This document shows, piece by piece, positions 28,824-38,003 of a DNA stretch of 64,000 nucleotides. The notes beneath the pieces are model-generated. The model was not told the DNA's origin. It saw only the letters and a list, made by a program, of their open reading frames with translations, and did not search any database. A program made the translations under genes and the position numbers. The DNA is from Bacteroidaceae bacterium (GTDB lineage Bacteria; Bacteroidota; Bacteroidia; Bacteroidales; Bacteroidaceae). Position 1 is the stretch's first letter; every line of letters starts with the position of its first letter. The stretch lies in contig JAEEOB010000058.1 in assembly GCA_016284045.1 (NCBI GenBank), positions 1 to 64,000 of the forward strand, in the 5' to 3' direction.

Positions 28824-31520
28824 ATGATACGACTGTTCAGATTTTTTAGTTTTTGTGTGCTCACGCTGTCTGCTTTCATCACCATGAAGGCACAGGAGCT
28901 ATATATCTGTGGCACAAAAGTGACCGCGGAAAACTGTAAGAACCTCACCGTCATCGACGGAGTCACCCTGACAAAACGTAACGGAGCGGCGATATTTGAC
29001 CCTAAGTCGAAAACGCTCGCGCTGAAGAATGTGGAGCTGGTGGACAAAAGCGGCAAAGCCATTCAGCATGATATCGAGGGACTGACTGTGAAAGTGTCAG
29101 AGACTGTGCTGGTGCAGTCAAACGTAACCGATGGCGTAGGAATCGTGCTGGACAATGTCACGATTATCGAAGGTGTCGGAACAGCCACACTGAATGTAAG
29201 CGGCAGTGCCTGCGGTCTGCTGCTCAATGCCGGAATGGGAGTCAGCAACCTGAACCTGAATGTGCGGAGCGGAAAGTTTGCCATTAGCGGAGGTTCCACC
29301 ACATCGGGTAAGGAACTAGTTAAACTCTACAAGGGAATACTCGCCGCAACAGGCGAAGAAACTGTCATTAAGGCGCTTGGCACTACCGGAAGCATTGTCA
29401 ACCTGCAGAGTCTGCGACTGAACGACGGACTCGCCATCACAGACCCTGCAGGCGCGGCATTCTCCAACCACGCCGTGTGTATTGGCAAGCTGCCAGTGAA
29501 AAACCAGATAGTGACGATTCAATATCAGGAGCAGCATTATCCTAAAGGTGATGTGAACCACGACGGCAAGGTGGATATCAGCGACGTGGTGGCTGTCATC
29601 AATACCATGGCGGGCGACACCACCTTCAAGGCCACATCCGACGTCAACGCCGACGGCGACACAAATATCAGTGATGTTGTCGCCATTATCAATATCATGG
29701 CAAACGGAGGTGAGGAGAATCCGGAACCAGAGCAGCCCGATGCGGCGGTTGTTGCCGGAATATGTCCCGACAACCACCACCCACATGCCATCGACATGGG
29801 CTATGGAGGCAGATGGGCATGCTGCAATGTGGGAGCTTCCGCACCATGGGAGACCGGCGGACAGTATGCATGGGGAGAAACTGAGCCAAAGGAAAAATAC
29901 GACTGGTCAACTTATATTCATTGTGACGGTGATTACTACAAATGTCATGATCTTGGCAGTGACATTTCCTACACAGACTATGATCCGGCTCATGTGAATT
30001 GGGGCAGCCTCTGGCGGATGCCTTCCGATGAACAGTTCATGCAGCTTTTCCAAAGCGGATGCCAGAAAGACTCCACTGTGCTGAATGGTGTGCCCGGCAT
30101 GACATACACTGCCACGAACGGAAACAGCATCTTCATTCCGTTTGCCACTGTCCGCTCGGATATAGAAGAGATTGAGGTTAAAACTGCCTATTGGACCTCT
30201 ATGCGCCATTCGTATATACCTAATGTGGCACGTGGGTTTTATGTTGACAGCTCTATGGGTACACCTATCCAGGGGTTTAATCGCTGCGTGGGCTGTATGG
30301 TACGTCCAATTCTTGATGAGAATATCGAGGACGAGAACATCGACCCGGCTGTGTTCTTCAACATCTGTCCCGACAAAAACCATCCTCACATCATCGACAT
30401 GGGAAAAGCAGGAAAATGGCTCTGCTGCAATCTCGGTGCCGCAAATCCTTGGGAATATGGTGATTACTATGCATGGGGCGAGACCGAACCCAAAGATAAA
30501 AGGCTTTACACATGGGCAGACTATAAGCTGTGTGACGGGACAAGGGATGGATGCGAATATGTTGGAAACGACATTGGAGATACCAGCTATGATGCCGCTC
30601 ATGCTGTGTTAGGATCGCCTTGGCGTTTGCCTGGATTTGAACAGTTTAATTTGCTTGGTGAGCATTGTGAGATGGAATGGTTTTCCATTAAAGGAATTTA
30701 CGGACAATTGTTTAAAGCTGAGAACGGCAACAGCATCTTCATGCCTGCCGCGGGCTACGGTTCGGAACATGGCGGAACGGAAAAATTGAACTCCGACTGC
30801 TTATACTGGACATCTCTGATGTCTCCAACTTTTCCTTTTGCGGCATATTATTTTAACACCGACGCGGGTTATTATAATTTATTGAGTCTGTCGCGTGTCA
30901 GCAGATTGCCAGTCAGGCCCATTGTCAAAGATACGACTTCAGATCCTGCAGTGACCGCCGGACTGTGCCCCGACAGCAACCACCCGCATGAAATCGATCT
31001 GGGAACGGGGAAGAAATGGGCATGCTGCAATGTGGGGGCAAGGACACCATGGGAATACGGCGGATTCTATGCATGGGGAGAGACTGACGTGAAGACGTAT
31101 TGGACTTATAACTGGGACACTTACTCTCTTTGCGACGGCACGCAGGAAGCTTGTCAGGCACTTGGCAACAATATCGCCGGAACTGGCTATGATGTGGCTC
31201 GAAAGGAATGGGGAGGCAGCTGGACTATGCCTTCTATGGCTGACTGTCAGGCTATTATCGATGACTGCACGTTCGAATGGTTAATTTTCAATGGGATTGA
31301 GGGTGCGAAAGTGACGGGAAAGAACGGAAACAGTATCTTCATACCGGGAGCAGGCTACCGCTGGGGGGCTTTGCCCCACTACCGTCAATGCGCCTATTGG
31401 TCAGCAGAGCAGTCAGCCGACTATGCGTACATGGCTAATCAGATGCTTTTGGATGATACGCAACACAAGGTGAATGAAGCCGCACGCTGTATCGGACTCT
31501 TAATCCGACCCGTCAAGTAA
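28824..31520 (+). CDS. Large secreted protein: N-terminal beta-rich region, dockerin-type-I-like pair and three FISUMP-like repeats
   Basis: GDVNHDGKVDISDVVAVINTMAGD ... SDVNADGDTNISDVVAIINIMANG; three copies of ICPDxxHPHxIDMGxxGxWxCCNxGAxxPWExGxxYAWGETxPK...WGxxWRMP. Confidence 0.8.
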   Translation: MIRLFRFFSFCVLTLSAFITMKAQELYICGTKVTAENCKNLTVIDGVTLTKRNGAAIFDPKSKTLALKNVELVDKSGKAIQHDIEGLTVKVSETVLVQSNVTDGVGIVLDNVTIIEGVGTATLNVSGSACGLLLNAGMGVSNLNLNVRSGKFAISGGSTTSGKELVKLYKGILAATGEETVIKALGTTGSIVNLQSLRLNDGLAITDPAGAAFSNHAVCIGKLPVKNQIVTIQYQEQHYPKGDVNHDGKVDISDVVAVINTMAGDTTFKATSDVNADGDTNISDVVAIINIMANGGEENPEPEQPDAAVVAGICPDNHHPHAIDMGYGGRWACCNVGASAPWETGGQYAWGETEPKEKYDWSTYIHCDGDYYKCHDLGSDISYTDYDPAHVNWGSLWRMPSDEQFMQLFQSGCQKDSTVLNGVPGMTYTATNGNSIFIPFATVRSDIEEIEVKTAYWTSMRHSYIPNVARGFYVDSSMGTPIQGFNRCVGCMVRPILDENIEDENIDPAVFFNICPDKNHPHIIDMGKAGKWLCCNLGAANPWEYGDYYAWGETEPKDKRLYTWADYKLCDGTRDGCEYVGNDIGDTSYDAAHAVLGSPWRLPGFEQFNLLGEHCEMEWFSIKGIYGQLFKAENGNSIFMPAAGYGSEHGGTEKLNSDCLYWTSLMSPTFPFAAYYFNTDAGYYNLLSLSRVSRLPVRPIVKDTTSDPAVTAGLCPDSNHPHEIDLGTGKKWACCNVGARTPWEYGGFYAWGETDVKTYWTYNWDTYSLCDGTQEACQALGNNIAGTGYDVARKEWGGSWTMPSMADCQAIIDDCTFEWLIFNGIEGAKVTGKNGNSIFIPGAGYRWGALPHYRQCAYWSAEQSADYAYMANQMLLDDTQHKVNEAARCIGLLIRPVK

Positions 31521-31640
31521 AAAATTGGGTTCGTAGGGACTTACTTTATGTATGTCCGAAACTAACAGGGATTAACATCATGGCAGGGTAGAAAAACAAC
31601 AGATTCTCATTCTAAATTCTGAGAATAAAAACATCATTTT

Positions 31641-31680
31641 CGGTGGGATTATCTTTGCTGATAATCCCACCGCTGTTTTT
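31641..31680 (+). terminator. Rho-independent terminator
   Basis: CGGTGGGATTATC-tttgct-GATAATCCCACCG followed by CTGTTTTTTT. Confidence 0.85.
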
Positions 31681-31702
31681 TTAAGTAGTGAATATGAAAA
31701 AA

Positions 31703-32104
31703 CTAGAAAAAATCGGCGAACGCCTCATTCAGCTGAGGGGAGTCGGCCAGTCTGCCGTTGATGAGGCAAACGGTATCCACCTGTGCTCTCACAGAGAGTT
31801 TCATGTCGGGCAGACGGAAGATGTCCTGCATGAACACATACTTTATTCCCTCTTTTTTTATCCATAGTTTACTTACAAACTCGTCTCTGCTCTTCAGAGG
31901 CACTTTAAACTGCATGCTGATGCGGGCGACAACCGCATCGGTACCCTGCTCATGCAGCTTGGCGAAGCTGATGTCGTGCGCCAGCAGAAACTCATGGCGC
32001 GTATGCTCCAAGTAATGCTGATAATTCGCATTGTTCACGATACCCTGAAGGTCACACTCGTAATCCCTCACCTTCAGTTTCAGTTCATAAATATAATTGG
32101 CCAT
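31703..32104 (-). CDS. Acyl-CoA thioesterase (hotdog fold, YbgC/4HBT-like)
   Basis: VRDYECDLQGIVNNANYQHYLEHTRHEFL. Confidence 0.85.
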   Translation of the reverse strand: MANYIYELKLKVRDYECDLQGIVNNANYQHYLEHTRHEFLLAHDISFAKLHEQGTDAVVARISMQFKVPLKSRDEFVSKLWIKKEGIKYVFMQDIFRLPDMKLSVRAQVDTVCLINGRLADSPQLNEAFADFF

Positions 32105-32246
32105 ATTTGACAGTTTTTGTTAATATTTTCATGCGAAGTTAATGAAAAAATGTCAAATAAAGTGAATAGTTGCTTTAAAATCCGTTTAAACGATGTGGAA
32201 TCGCAGATTTTTTGTACTTTGGCTGCGCCGAAGTTACTTTCACTCG

Positions 32247-32285
32247 GCAGTACAAAGAAAAAATTTCATTTCTTCTTTGTACTGC
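32247..32285. repeat. 13-bp inverted repeat whose right arm supplies a -33 box
   Basis: GCAGTACAAAGAA ... TTCTTTGTACTGC. Confidence 0.7.
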
Positions 32286-32306
32286 TCTCGTTTTTTCGTA
32301 ACTTTG
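32276..32306 (+). promoter_or_regulatory. Bacteroidota promoter (TTTG-N19-TAACTTTG)
   Basis: TTTG 32276-32279, TAACTTTG 32299-32306, upstream of DUF2723 gene. Confidence 0.65.
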
Positions 32307-32387
32307 CAAATTAAACGCTTGATTTGATTCATTCTTATCACATTCATCCTTTGTCAGGCAGGAATCAACAAAATAATCCATACATAG

Positions 32388-35300
32388 ATGAATAACTTTA
32401 ATTACAGGTTAGTCAACAACATCACAGGCTGGGTGGTGTTCGCAATCGCAGCGTTCACCTACTGCTCAACCATTGAGCCGACGGCCAGTTTCTGGGATTG
32501 CCCTGAGTTTATCACTACGGCTGAGAAAATGGAGGTCGGACACCCGCCAGGAGCTCCATTCTTCATGCTTTTCGGCAAGTTCTTCACACTATTTGCCAGC
32601 GATGCCACCCAGGTGGCGAAGATGGTCAACATCATGTCGGCACTGCTCAGTGCAGGATGTATCCTCTTCCTTTTCTGGAGTGTCACACACCTGGCTAAGA
32701 AGCTGATTGTGAGAGATACAAAAAAAATCACCATGGCAGAGATGATAGCTGTCATGGCAAGTGGAGTAGGGGGTGCCTTGATTTACACATGGAGCGACAC
32801 GTTCTGGTTTAGCGCAGTTGAAGGCGAGGTATATGCCTTCTCGTCCTTCTTCACGGCACTTGTGTTTTGGCTCATTCTTAAATGGGAGGACAACGCCGAC
32901 AACCCGCACAGTGACAAGTGGCTCGTGCTCATTTCATATCTTGTCGGACTTTCCATCGGTGTACACTTGCTAAACCTTCTCTGTATCCCTGCCATCGTCC
33001 TCGTCTTCTATTTCAAGCGGAGCAAGGAGCCGAATCTCAAAGGGGCGCTGGCGGTGCTGGGTGTCTCGGTCGTTATTGTGGCGGCTGTACTCTACGGTAT
33101 GGTGCCGGGTATCACAAAAGTCAGCGGTTGGTTTGAGCTGATGTTTGTCAACGGACTGGGAATGTCGTTCAACACCGGGCTCTATTTCTATATAATTGTC
33201 CTCCTTGCTGCGCTCATTTGGGCACTTTGGACGACACATCAGAAGGAAATCTCACTCAGTTCGAAGATTGCCTTCCTTGTTTGCACAGCCCTCCTCGGTA
33301 TTCCGTTCTACGGACATGGAATGGGAAGTGCTGTGATAGGAATCCTCGTGCTCGTGGTTTTGGCAGCCATTCTGTTCACGAATTTCAGTAAAAACGTGAG
33401 CTCTCGTCTGCTCAATACTGCTCTGCTCTGCATGACACTCATCACCGTGGGCTATTCAAGCTATGCCGTCATCGTCATACGTTCCACTGCAAACCCTCCG
33501 ATGGACCAGAACTCTCCTGAGGATGTGTTTACGCTCGCGGAGTATCTCGGACGTGAGCAGTATGGCGACAGACCTCTCTTCTGGGGACCTACCTACGCCT
33601 CTGAGCCGGATGTGGATGAGGCGAAACACATGTATAAAGTTGACGAGGGTGCTCCCAAATATATGCGTAAGGAAAAACACTCTGCTGATGAGAAAGACGA
33701 GTATATACCTATGCCGGGAAAAATAGACTATGTCTATCCTTCCGACCAGTGTATGTTCTTCCCACGTATCTACAGCAAGCCGCATGCAAAACAGTATGAG
33801 AACTGGATTGGGTCACCAAGCAAGAAACATGTCAGCTATAATTACAACGAGAATGGGTTTGTGGAAATTCCTTCATTCGGAGATAATTTACTTTACTTCT
33901 TCCGTTATCAGGTGAATTTCATGTACTGGCGCTATTTCCTCTGGAACTTCGCAGGACGGCAGAACGACATTCAGAACCAGGGAGGAGAATTGGAACACGG
34001 CAACTGGCTCACAGGATTCTCATTCATCGACAATGCTATGTATGGCGACCAGGACAACCTGCCTTCAGACCTGAAGAACAACAAGGGCCATAACGTGTTC
34101 TACTGCATGCCGCTTATCCTCGGACTCCTCGGATTCTTTTGGCAGGCGTTCAAGGGCAAAGAGGGCATCCAGCAGTTCTGGGTCGTATTCTTCCTCTTCT
34201 TTATGACTGGTCTGGCGATTGTGCTTTATCTGAATCAGACACCAGGACAGCCACGTGAGCGTGACTATGCCTACGCCGGATCGTTCTATGCCTTCGCCAT
34301 CTGGTGTGGACTGGGTGTGGCTGCCATCTATGACTGGATGAGCCGAACAGGTAAAATCAGTAAGGTTGTGGCTGCCTCCGTGGCTGCTGTGCCTGCAATT
34401 GTGGTGCCTGCACAGATGGTGAGCCAGACGTGGGATGACCACGACCGAAGCGGACGTGAGATTTGCCGCGACTTCGGACTCAACTATCTTGAGACCGTTC
34501 CACACGACGGAGTGATTTTTACCAACGGCGATAACGACACCTTCCCGCTCTGGTATAACGAGGACACTGAGGGCAAACGAACTGATGTGCGTGTATGCAA
34601 TCTCTCATATCTCCAGACCGACTGGTATATCGACCAGATGAAACGGCCGGCGTTCTCAGGAGAAGGTGCATCATCACCGTTGCCTATCTCTTGGAAGCGT
34701 TATGATTATGTGGAAGGTCAGCATGAGGCGATAGAGGTCAACCCGATAGTGGGGCAGTCTGAGAATGGACAATATTTCAGGATGAAAGACCTGATAAAGG
34801 ATACCTATGAGAAAGATCCTGACTATGCGAAGAAGCTGTGGGGCGATGAGCCGTTTGAGCTCAACAACGCCATTCAGAAGTTCGTCCTCAAGAATGTGGA
34901 TCCGGCTGTCAAGGATGTTGTGGCGAATATTCCGTCATGCCTCCCATCCGACTCCCTCTACGTGAAGGTGGACAAGATGGCAGTACGTAAGTCGGGCATG
35001 AAGCTGGAGAACGACTCCATTCCAGACCGCATGGTCATCGACCTTTCTGGTAAGTCGCAGGTATATAAGAACTTCATAATGATGCTCGAGATGATTGGAC
35101 AGAGCAACTTCTCACGTCCGCTCTATATGTCAACGACCGTGGGACCCGACAATTATGGAAACCTGTTCAAGCACTTCATTCAGGAAGGTATTGCCTGGAG
35201 GTTCACTCCTTATTCTTACCCTGAGAATCAGGCACAGCGCACGGTTGTCGATACTGAGAAGATGTACGACAACATGATGAACAAGTATAAGTATGGAAAC

Positions 35301-36212
35301 CTCAAGCAGAAAGGGCTGTACATCGACGAGACCACCATGCGAATGTGCTACACACACCGACGTTGGTTCGCACTTCTCATCAAGAGCCTCGTGGATGAGG
35401 GAAAGGATAAGATGGCACTCGAAGCTCTGAAGAAATGCGAAGCAGAGATTCCTGAATATAATGTGCCGCATGAGGCCTTCAGCGGGTCGATGGAGATGGC
35501 TAAGGCTTATTTCGACCTCGGCAAGGTGAATGAGGGTGAGCATATCCTCTCAGCGCTCGTCAAGCGCTCAACGGAATATGTGGAATGGTATCTCTCTCTC
35601 TCTGACAGCCGTTTCAAAAACTATGCGAACGATGCCAACACGGAGATTTACGTGTTAAGCTCATTCCTAGACATTTATGCGGGAAAACTTGCCGACAGTA
35701 CGTACTGCGAGAAACTTAAGCCTGCCGACAAGAAAGTGCTGGAAACCAGCTCCGACAAGCTCAACACCACTGTGCAAGATCTCTACAGCAGAGTGCTCAA
35801 ACGCTGTGAGGATAACCAGATCAGTTTTTTGGAGATTGACTATCCCAGCGCAGGGGTGATGAGAATGGTGGAAGCTTATCTCACACAAGGACGTGTGGAT
35901 GACGCAAACAGCAACTCAGCTCGCCTTATGAGTTGGGCAAACCGAAATCTCGATGTGATGCTTTCAGCAGGCGACGACAATTTCTCCGACTTATGTCAGC
36001 ATGGAATCATTGACAAGGAGTTTTATGTCTATCAGAAACTCGCACAGATTTACAAGAGCGCTGAGGATGGTGAGCTGAGGGATGTGGATTACTCAAATGA
36101 CGAGAAATCTTTGATTGCCAAAGGAAAGGAATCGATTGAACTGAACTTCGGCAAGCGATATGATGTTTTCGATAGCAGATTGAGAAAGCTTTCTCCTGGA
36201 GAGGCTAGTTAA
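32388..36212 (+). CDS. DUF2723 / TMEM260-like multi-pass membrane protein (putative O-mannosyltransferase-type GT-C)
   Basis: N-terminal YCSTIEPTASFWDCPEFITTAEKMEVGHPPGAPFFMLFGKFF, multiple TM segments, long C-terminal domain (FTNGDNDTFPLWY). Confidence 0.85.
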   Translation: MNNFNYRLVNNITGWVVFAIAAFTYCSTIEPTASFWDCPEFITTAEKMEVGHPPGAPFFMLFGKFFTLFASDATQVAKMVNIMSALLSAGCILFLFWSVTHLAKKLIVRDTKKITMAEMIAVMASGVGGALIYTWSDTFWFSAVEGEVYAFSSFFTALVFWLILKWEDNADNPHSDKWLVLISYLVGLSIGVHLLNLLCIPAIVLVFYFKRSKEPNLKGALAVLGVSVVIVAAVLYGMVPGITKVSGWFELMFVNGLGMSFNTGLYFYIIVLLAALIWALWTTHQKEISLSSKIAFLVCTALLGIPFYGHGMGSAVIGILVLVVLAAILFTNFSKNVSSRLLNTALLCMTLITVGYSSYAVIVIRSTANPPMDQNSPEDVFTLAEYLGREQYGDRPLFWGPTYASEPDVDEAKHMYKVDEGAPKYMRKEKHSADEKDEYIPMPGKIDYVYPSDQCMFFPRIYSKPHAKQYENWIGSPSKKHVSYNYNENGFVEIPSFGDNLLYFFRYQVNFMYWRYFLWNFAGRQNDIQNQGGELEHGNWLTGFSFIDNAMYGDQDNLPSDLKNNKGHNVFYCMPLILGLLGFFWQAFKGKEGIQQFWVVFFLFFMTGLAIVLYLNQTPGQPRERDYAYAGSFYAFAIWCGLGVAAIYDWMSRTGKISKVVAASVAAVPAIVVPAQMVSQTWDDHDRSGREICRDFGLNYLETVPHDGVIFTNGDNDTFPLWYNEDTEGKRTDVRVCNLSYLQTDWYIDQMKRPAFSGEGASSPLPISWKRYDYVEGQHEAIEVNPIVGQSENGQYFRMKDLIKDTYEKDPDYAKKLWGDEPFELNNAIQKFVLKNVDPAVKDVVANIPSCLPSDSLYVKVDKMAVRKSGMKLENDSIPDRMVIDLSGKSQVYKNFIMMLEMIGQSNFSRPLYMSTTVGPDNYGNLFKHFIQEGIAWRFTPYSYPENQAQRTVVDTEKMYDNMMNKYKYGNLKQKGLYIDETTMRMCYTHRRWFALLIKSLVDEGKDKMALEALKKCEAEIPEYNVPHEAFSGSMEMAKAYFDLGKVNEGEHILSALVKRSTEYVEWYLSLSDSRFKNYANDANTEIYVLSSFLDIYAGKLADSTYCEKLKPADKKVLETSSDKLNTTVQDLYSRVLKRCEDNQISFLEIDYPSAGVMRMVEAYLTQGRVDDANSNSARLMSWANRNLDVMLSAGDDNFSDLCQHGIIDKEFYVYQKLAQIYKSAEDGELRDVDYSNDEKSLIAKGKESIELNFGKRYDVFDSRLRKLSPGEAS

Positions 36213-36256
36213 AGATAACTCAAGAGTATTGTCTGTTTTAGCTCACTTTTTAACTC

Positions 36257-36934
36257 TTGAAACTTGATAAGATAAGCTATAGATTAGACTGGACGATGAT
36301 AATAGAACAACCGAGCAAGTGGCTGAGATGGCTCTATCCAAGTGCTATCTGGAGAATGGATCCAAAAGAGCGGGCGGTTTATCTCACTTTCGACGACGGG
36401 CCGATTCCGCAGGCTACACCCTGGATCCTCGACACGTTGGATGAATACAATGCAAAGGCCACATTCTTCATGGTTGGCGACAATGTGAGGAAATATCCCG
36501 ACCTCTTCCAGGAAATCAAAAGCAGGGGACATAGTGTGGGCAACCACACCTATAACCACATCAAGTTCCTGACTAGGTCAAGCAGATATGTGCTGAATGT
36601 GCTGAAAGCTGATGAGCTTATCAACTCCAGACTCTTCCGCCCTCCACACGGATGGATGCGTAACGCTGAGTATATCTTGCTCAGACATAAGTTCACCATC
36701 ATTATGTGGGATCTCGTCACACGCGACTACTCCAAACACCTTAATGCAGACGAGGTGTTTGAGAATGTAAGGAAATATGCCCGAAACGGATCTATTATCA
36801 CTTTTCATGACTCCCTCAAAAGCATTGGCAAGCTGAAGACGGCGCTGCCTATGAGTCTGGAATGGCTCAGAAGCCAGGGATATGAGTTCAAGGCCTTCGA
36901 TGAGAACATGTCGTGGAGCAGACATCTGAAATAA
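36257..36934 (+). CDS. Polysaccharide deacetylase family protein
   Basis: VYLTFDDGPIPQATPWILDTL, HSVGNHTYNH, LFRPPHGW. Confidence 0.93.
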   Translation: MKLDKISYRLDWTMIIEQPSKWLRWLYPSAIWRMDPKERAVYLTFDDGPIPQATPWILDTLDEYNAKATFFMVGDNVRKYPDLFQEIKSRGHSVGNHTYNHIKFLTRSSRYVLNVLKADELINSRLFRPPHGWMRNAEYILLRHKFTIIMWDLVTRDYSKHLNADEVFENVRKYARNGSIITFHDSLKSIGKLKTALPMSLEWLRSQGYEFKAFDENMSWSRHLK

Positions 36935-36992
36935 GCTGAGCATTCCAAGTGAGAAACCGCTGAATGGCGTAATCACAGCTAATTCATTCATC

Positions 36993-37952
36993 ATGTCAAT
37001 CGCAATGGATATAAACAGACTGAAAGCCGAAGCTCTGAGCCTCGGCTTTTATGCTTGTGGAGTGGCCAGGTCGGGAGAAGTTGACAAGAATGTGTCGGAG
37101 GCGTTCTCTCTATGGCTTGAGAAGGGACGTCATGGCGAAATGGCCTATATGGCTGATAACAGGGATAAACGGCTTGATACGAATCTGCTGCTGACAGATG
37201 CCAAAAGTGTGATTGTGGTGGCGATGAACTATTATCCTCGACAGTTGCTCAACAATTCGCAGCTTCAGTTTGCTTACTATGCCTACGGAAAAGATTATCA
37301 CGATGTGATGCGCAAGAGGCTGAAGAAACTTGCCGAAATCTGCTCCATCCGGGATGTCCGTCATAGAGCTGAGTCGCACGAAAACGTTGAGAAGAAGTAT
37401 CAGGGTCTGATATGTTGCGACACCGTACCTGTGCTTGAACGCTACTGGGCTTGGAAAGCCGGAATAGGGTGGATCGGAAAAAACAACAGTCTGATTATCC
37501 CAAATGCCGGCAGTTTTTTCTTCCTTGGGATAATTATTACTGAATTGGAATTCACAGATTATGCCACACCCATGCAGAATTTATGTGGCAAATGTGAGAA
37601 TTGCCTGAAAGCATGTCCCACTGGTGCGCTTTCTGAACCATTTCTGCTTGATGCATCGAAATGTCTTTCTTACCTTACGATAGAGTACCATGGTGACATA
37701 CCGGAGGTATATGCGTCGAAAATGAATAACACGGTATATGGGTGCGACCGCTGTCAGCAATGCTGCCCACACAACCGTTTTGCCACACCGACAGAAATTG
37801 AGGAATTCAATCCTACTGATGAGTTCCTCAACATGACTGACCAGGATTGGATTAACTTGACTGAGGAAGACTATCGTCGAATTTTCAAGGGTTCAGCAGT
37901 GAAACGTGCCAAATATGCCGGGCTCAAAAGAAATATCGATGCCATTTCATGA
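36993..37952 (+). CDS. queG: Epoxyqueuosine reductase
   Basis: QueG architecture with two 4Fe-4S motifs (CGKCENCLKACPTGAL, CDRCQQCCPHNRF) and ERYWAWKAGIGWIGKNN. Confidence 0.93.
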   Translation: MSIAMDINRLKAEALSLGFYACGVARSGEVDKNVSEAFSLWLEKGRHGEMAYMADNRDKRLDTNLLLTDAKSVIVVAMNYYPRQLLNNSQLQFAYYAYGKDYHDVMRKRLKKLAEICSIRDVRHRAESHENVEKKYQGLICCDTVPVLERYWAWKAGIGWIGKNNSLIIPNAGSFFFLGIIITELEFTDYATPMQNLCGKCENCLKACPTGALSEPFLLDASKCLSYLTIEYHGDIPEVYASKMNNTVYGCDRCQQCCPHNRFATPTEIEEFNPTDEFLNMTDQDWINLTEEDYRRIFKGSAVKRAKYAGLKRNIDAIS

Positions 37953-38003
37953 CGGCTTGCCAAACCGTAACAAACACGTCATCAAAAGAAAACTACTAAA
38001 AAG

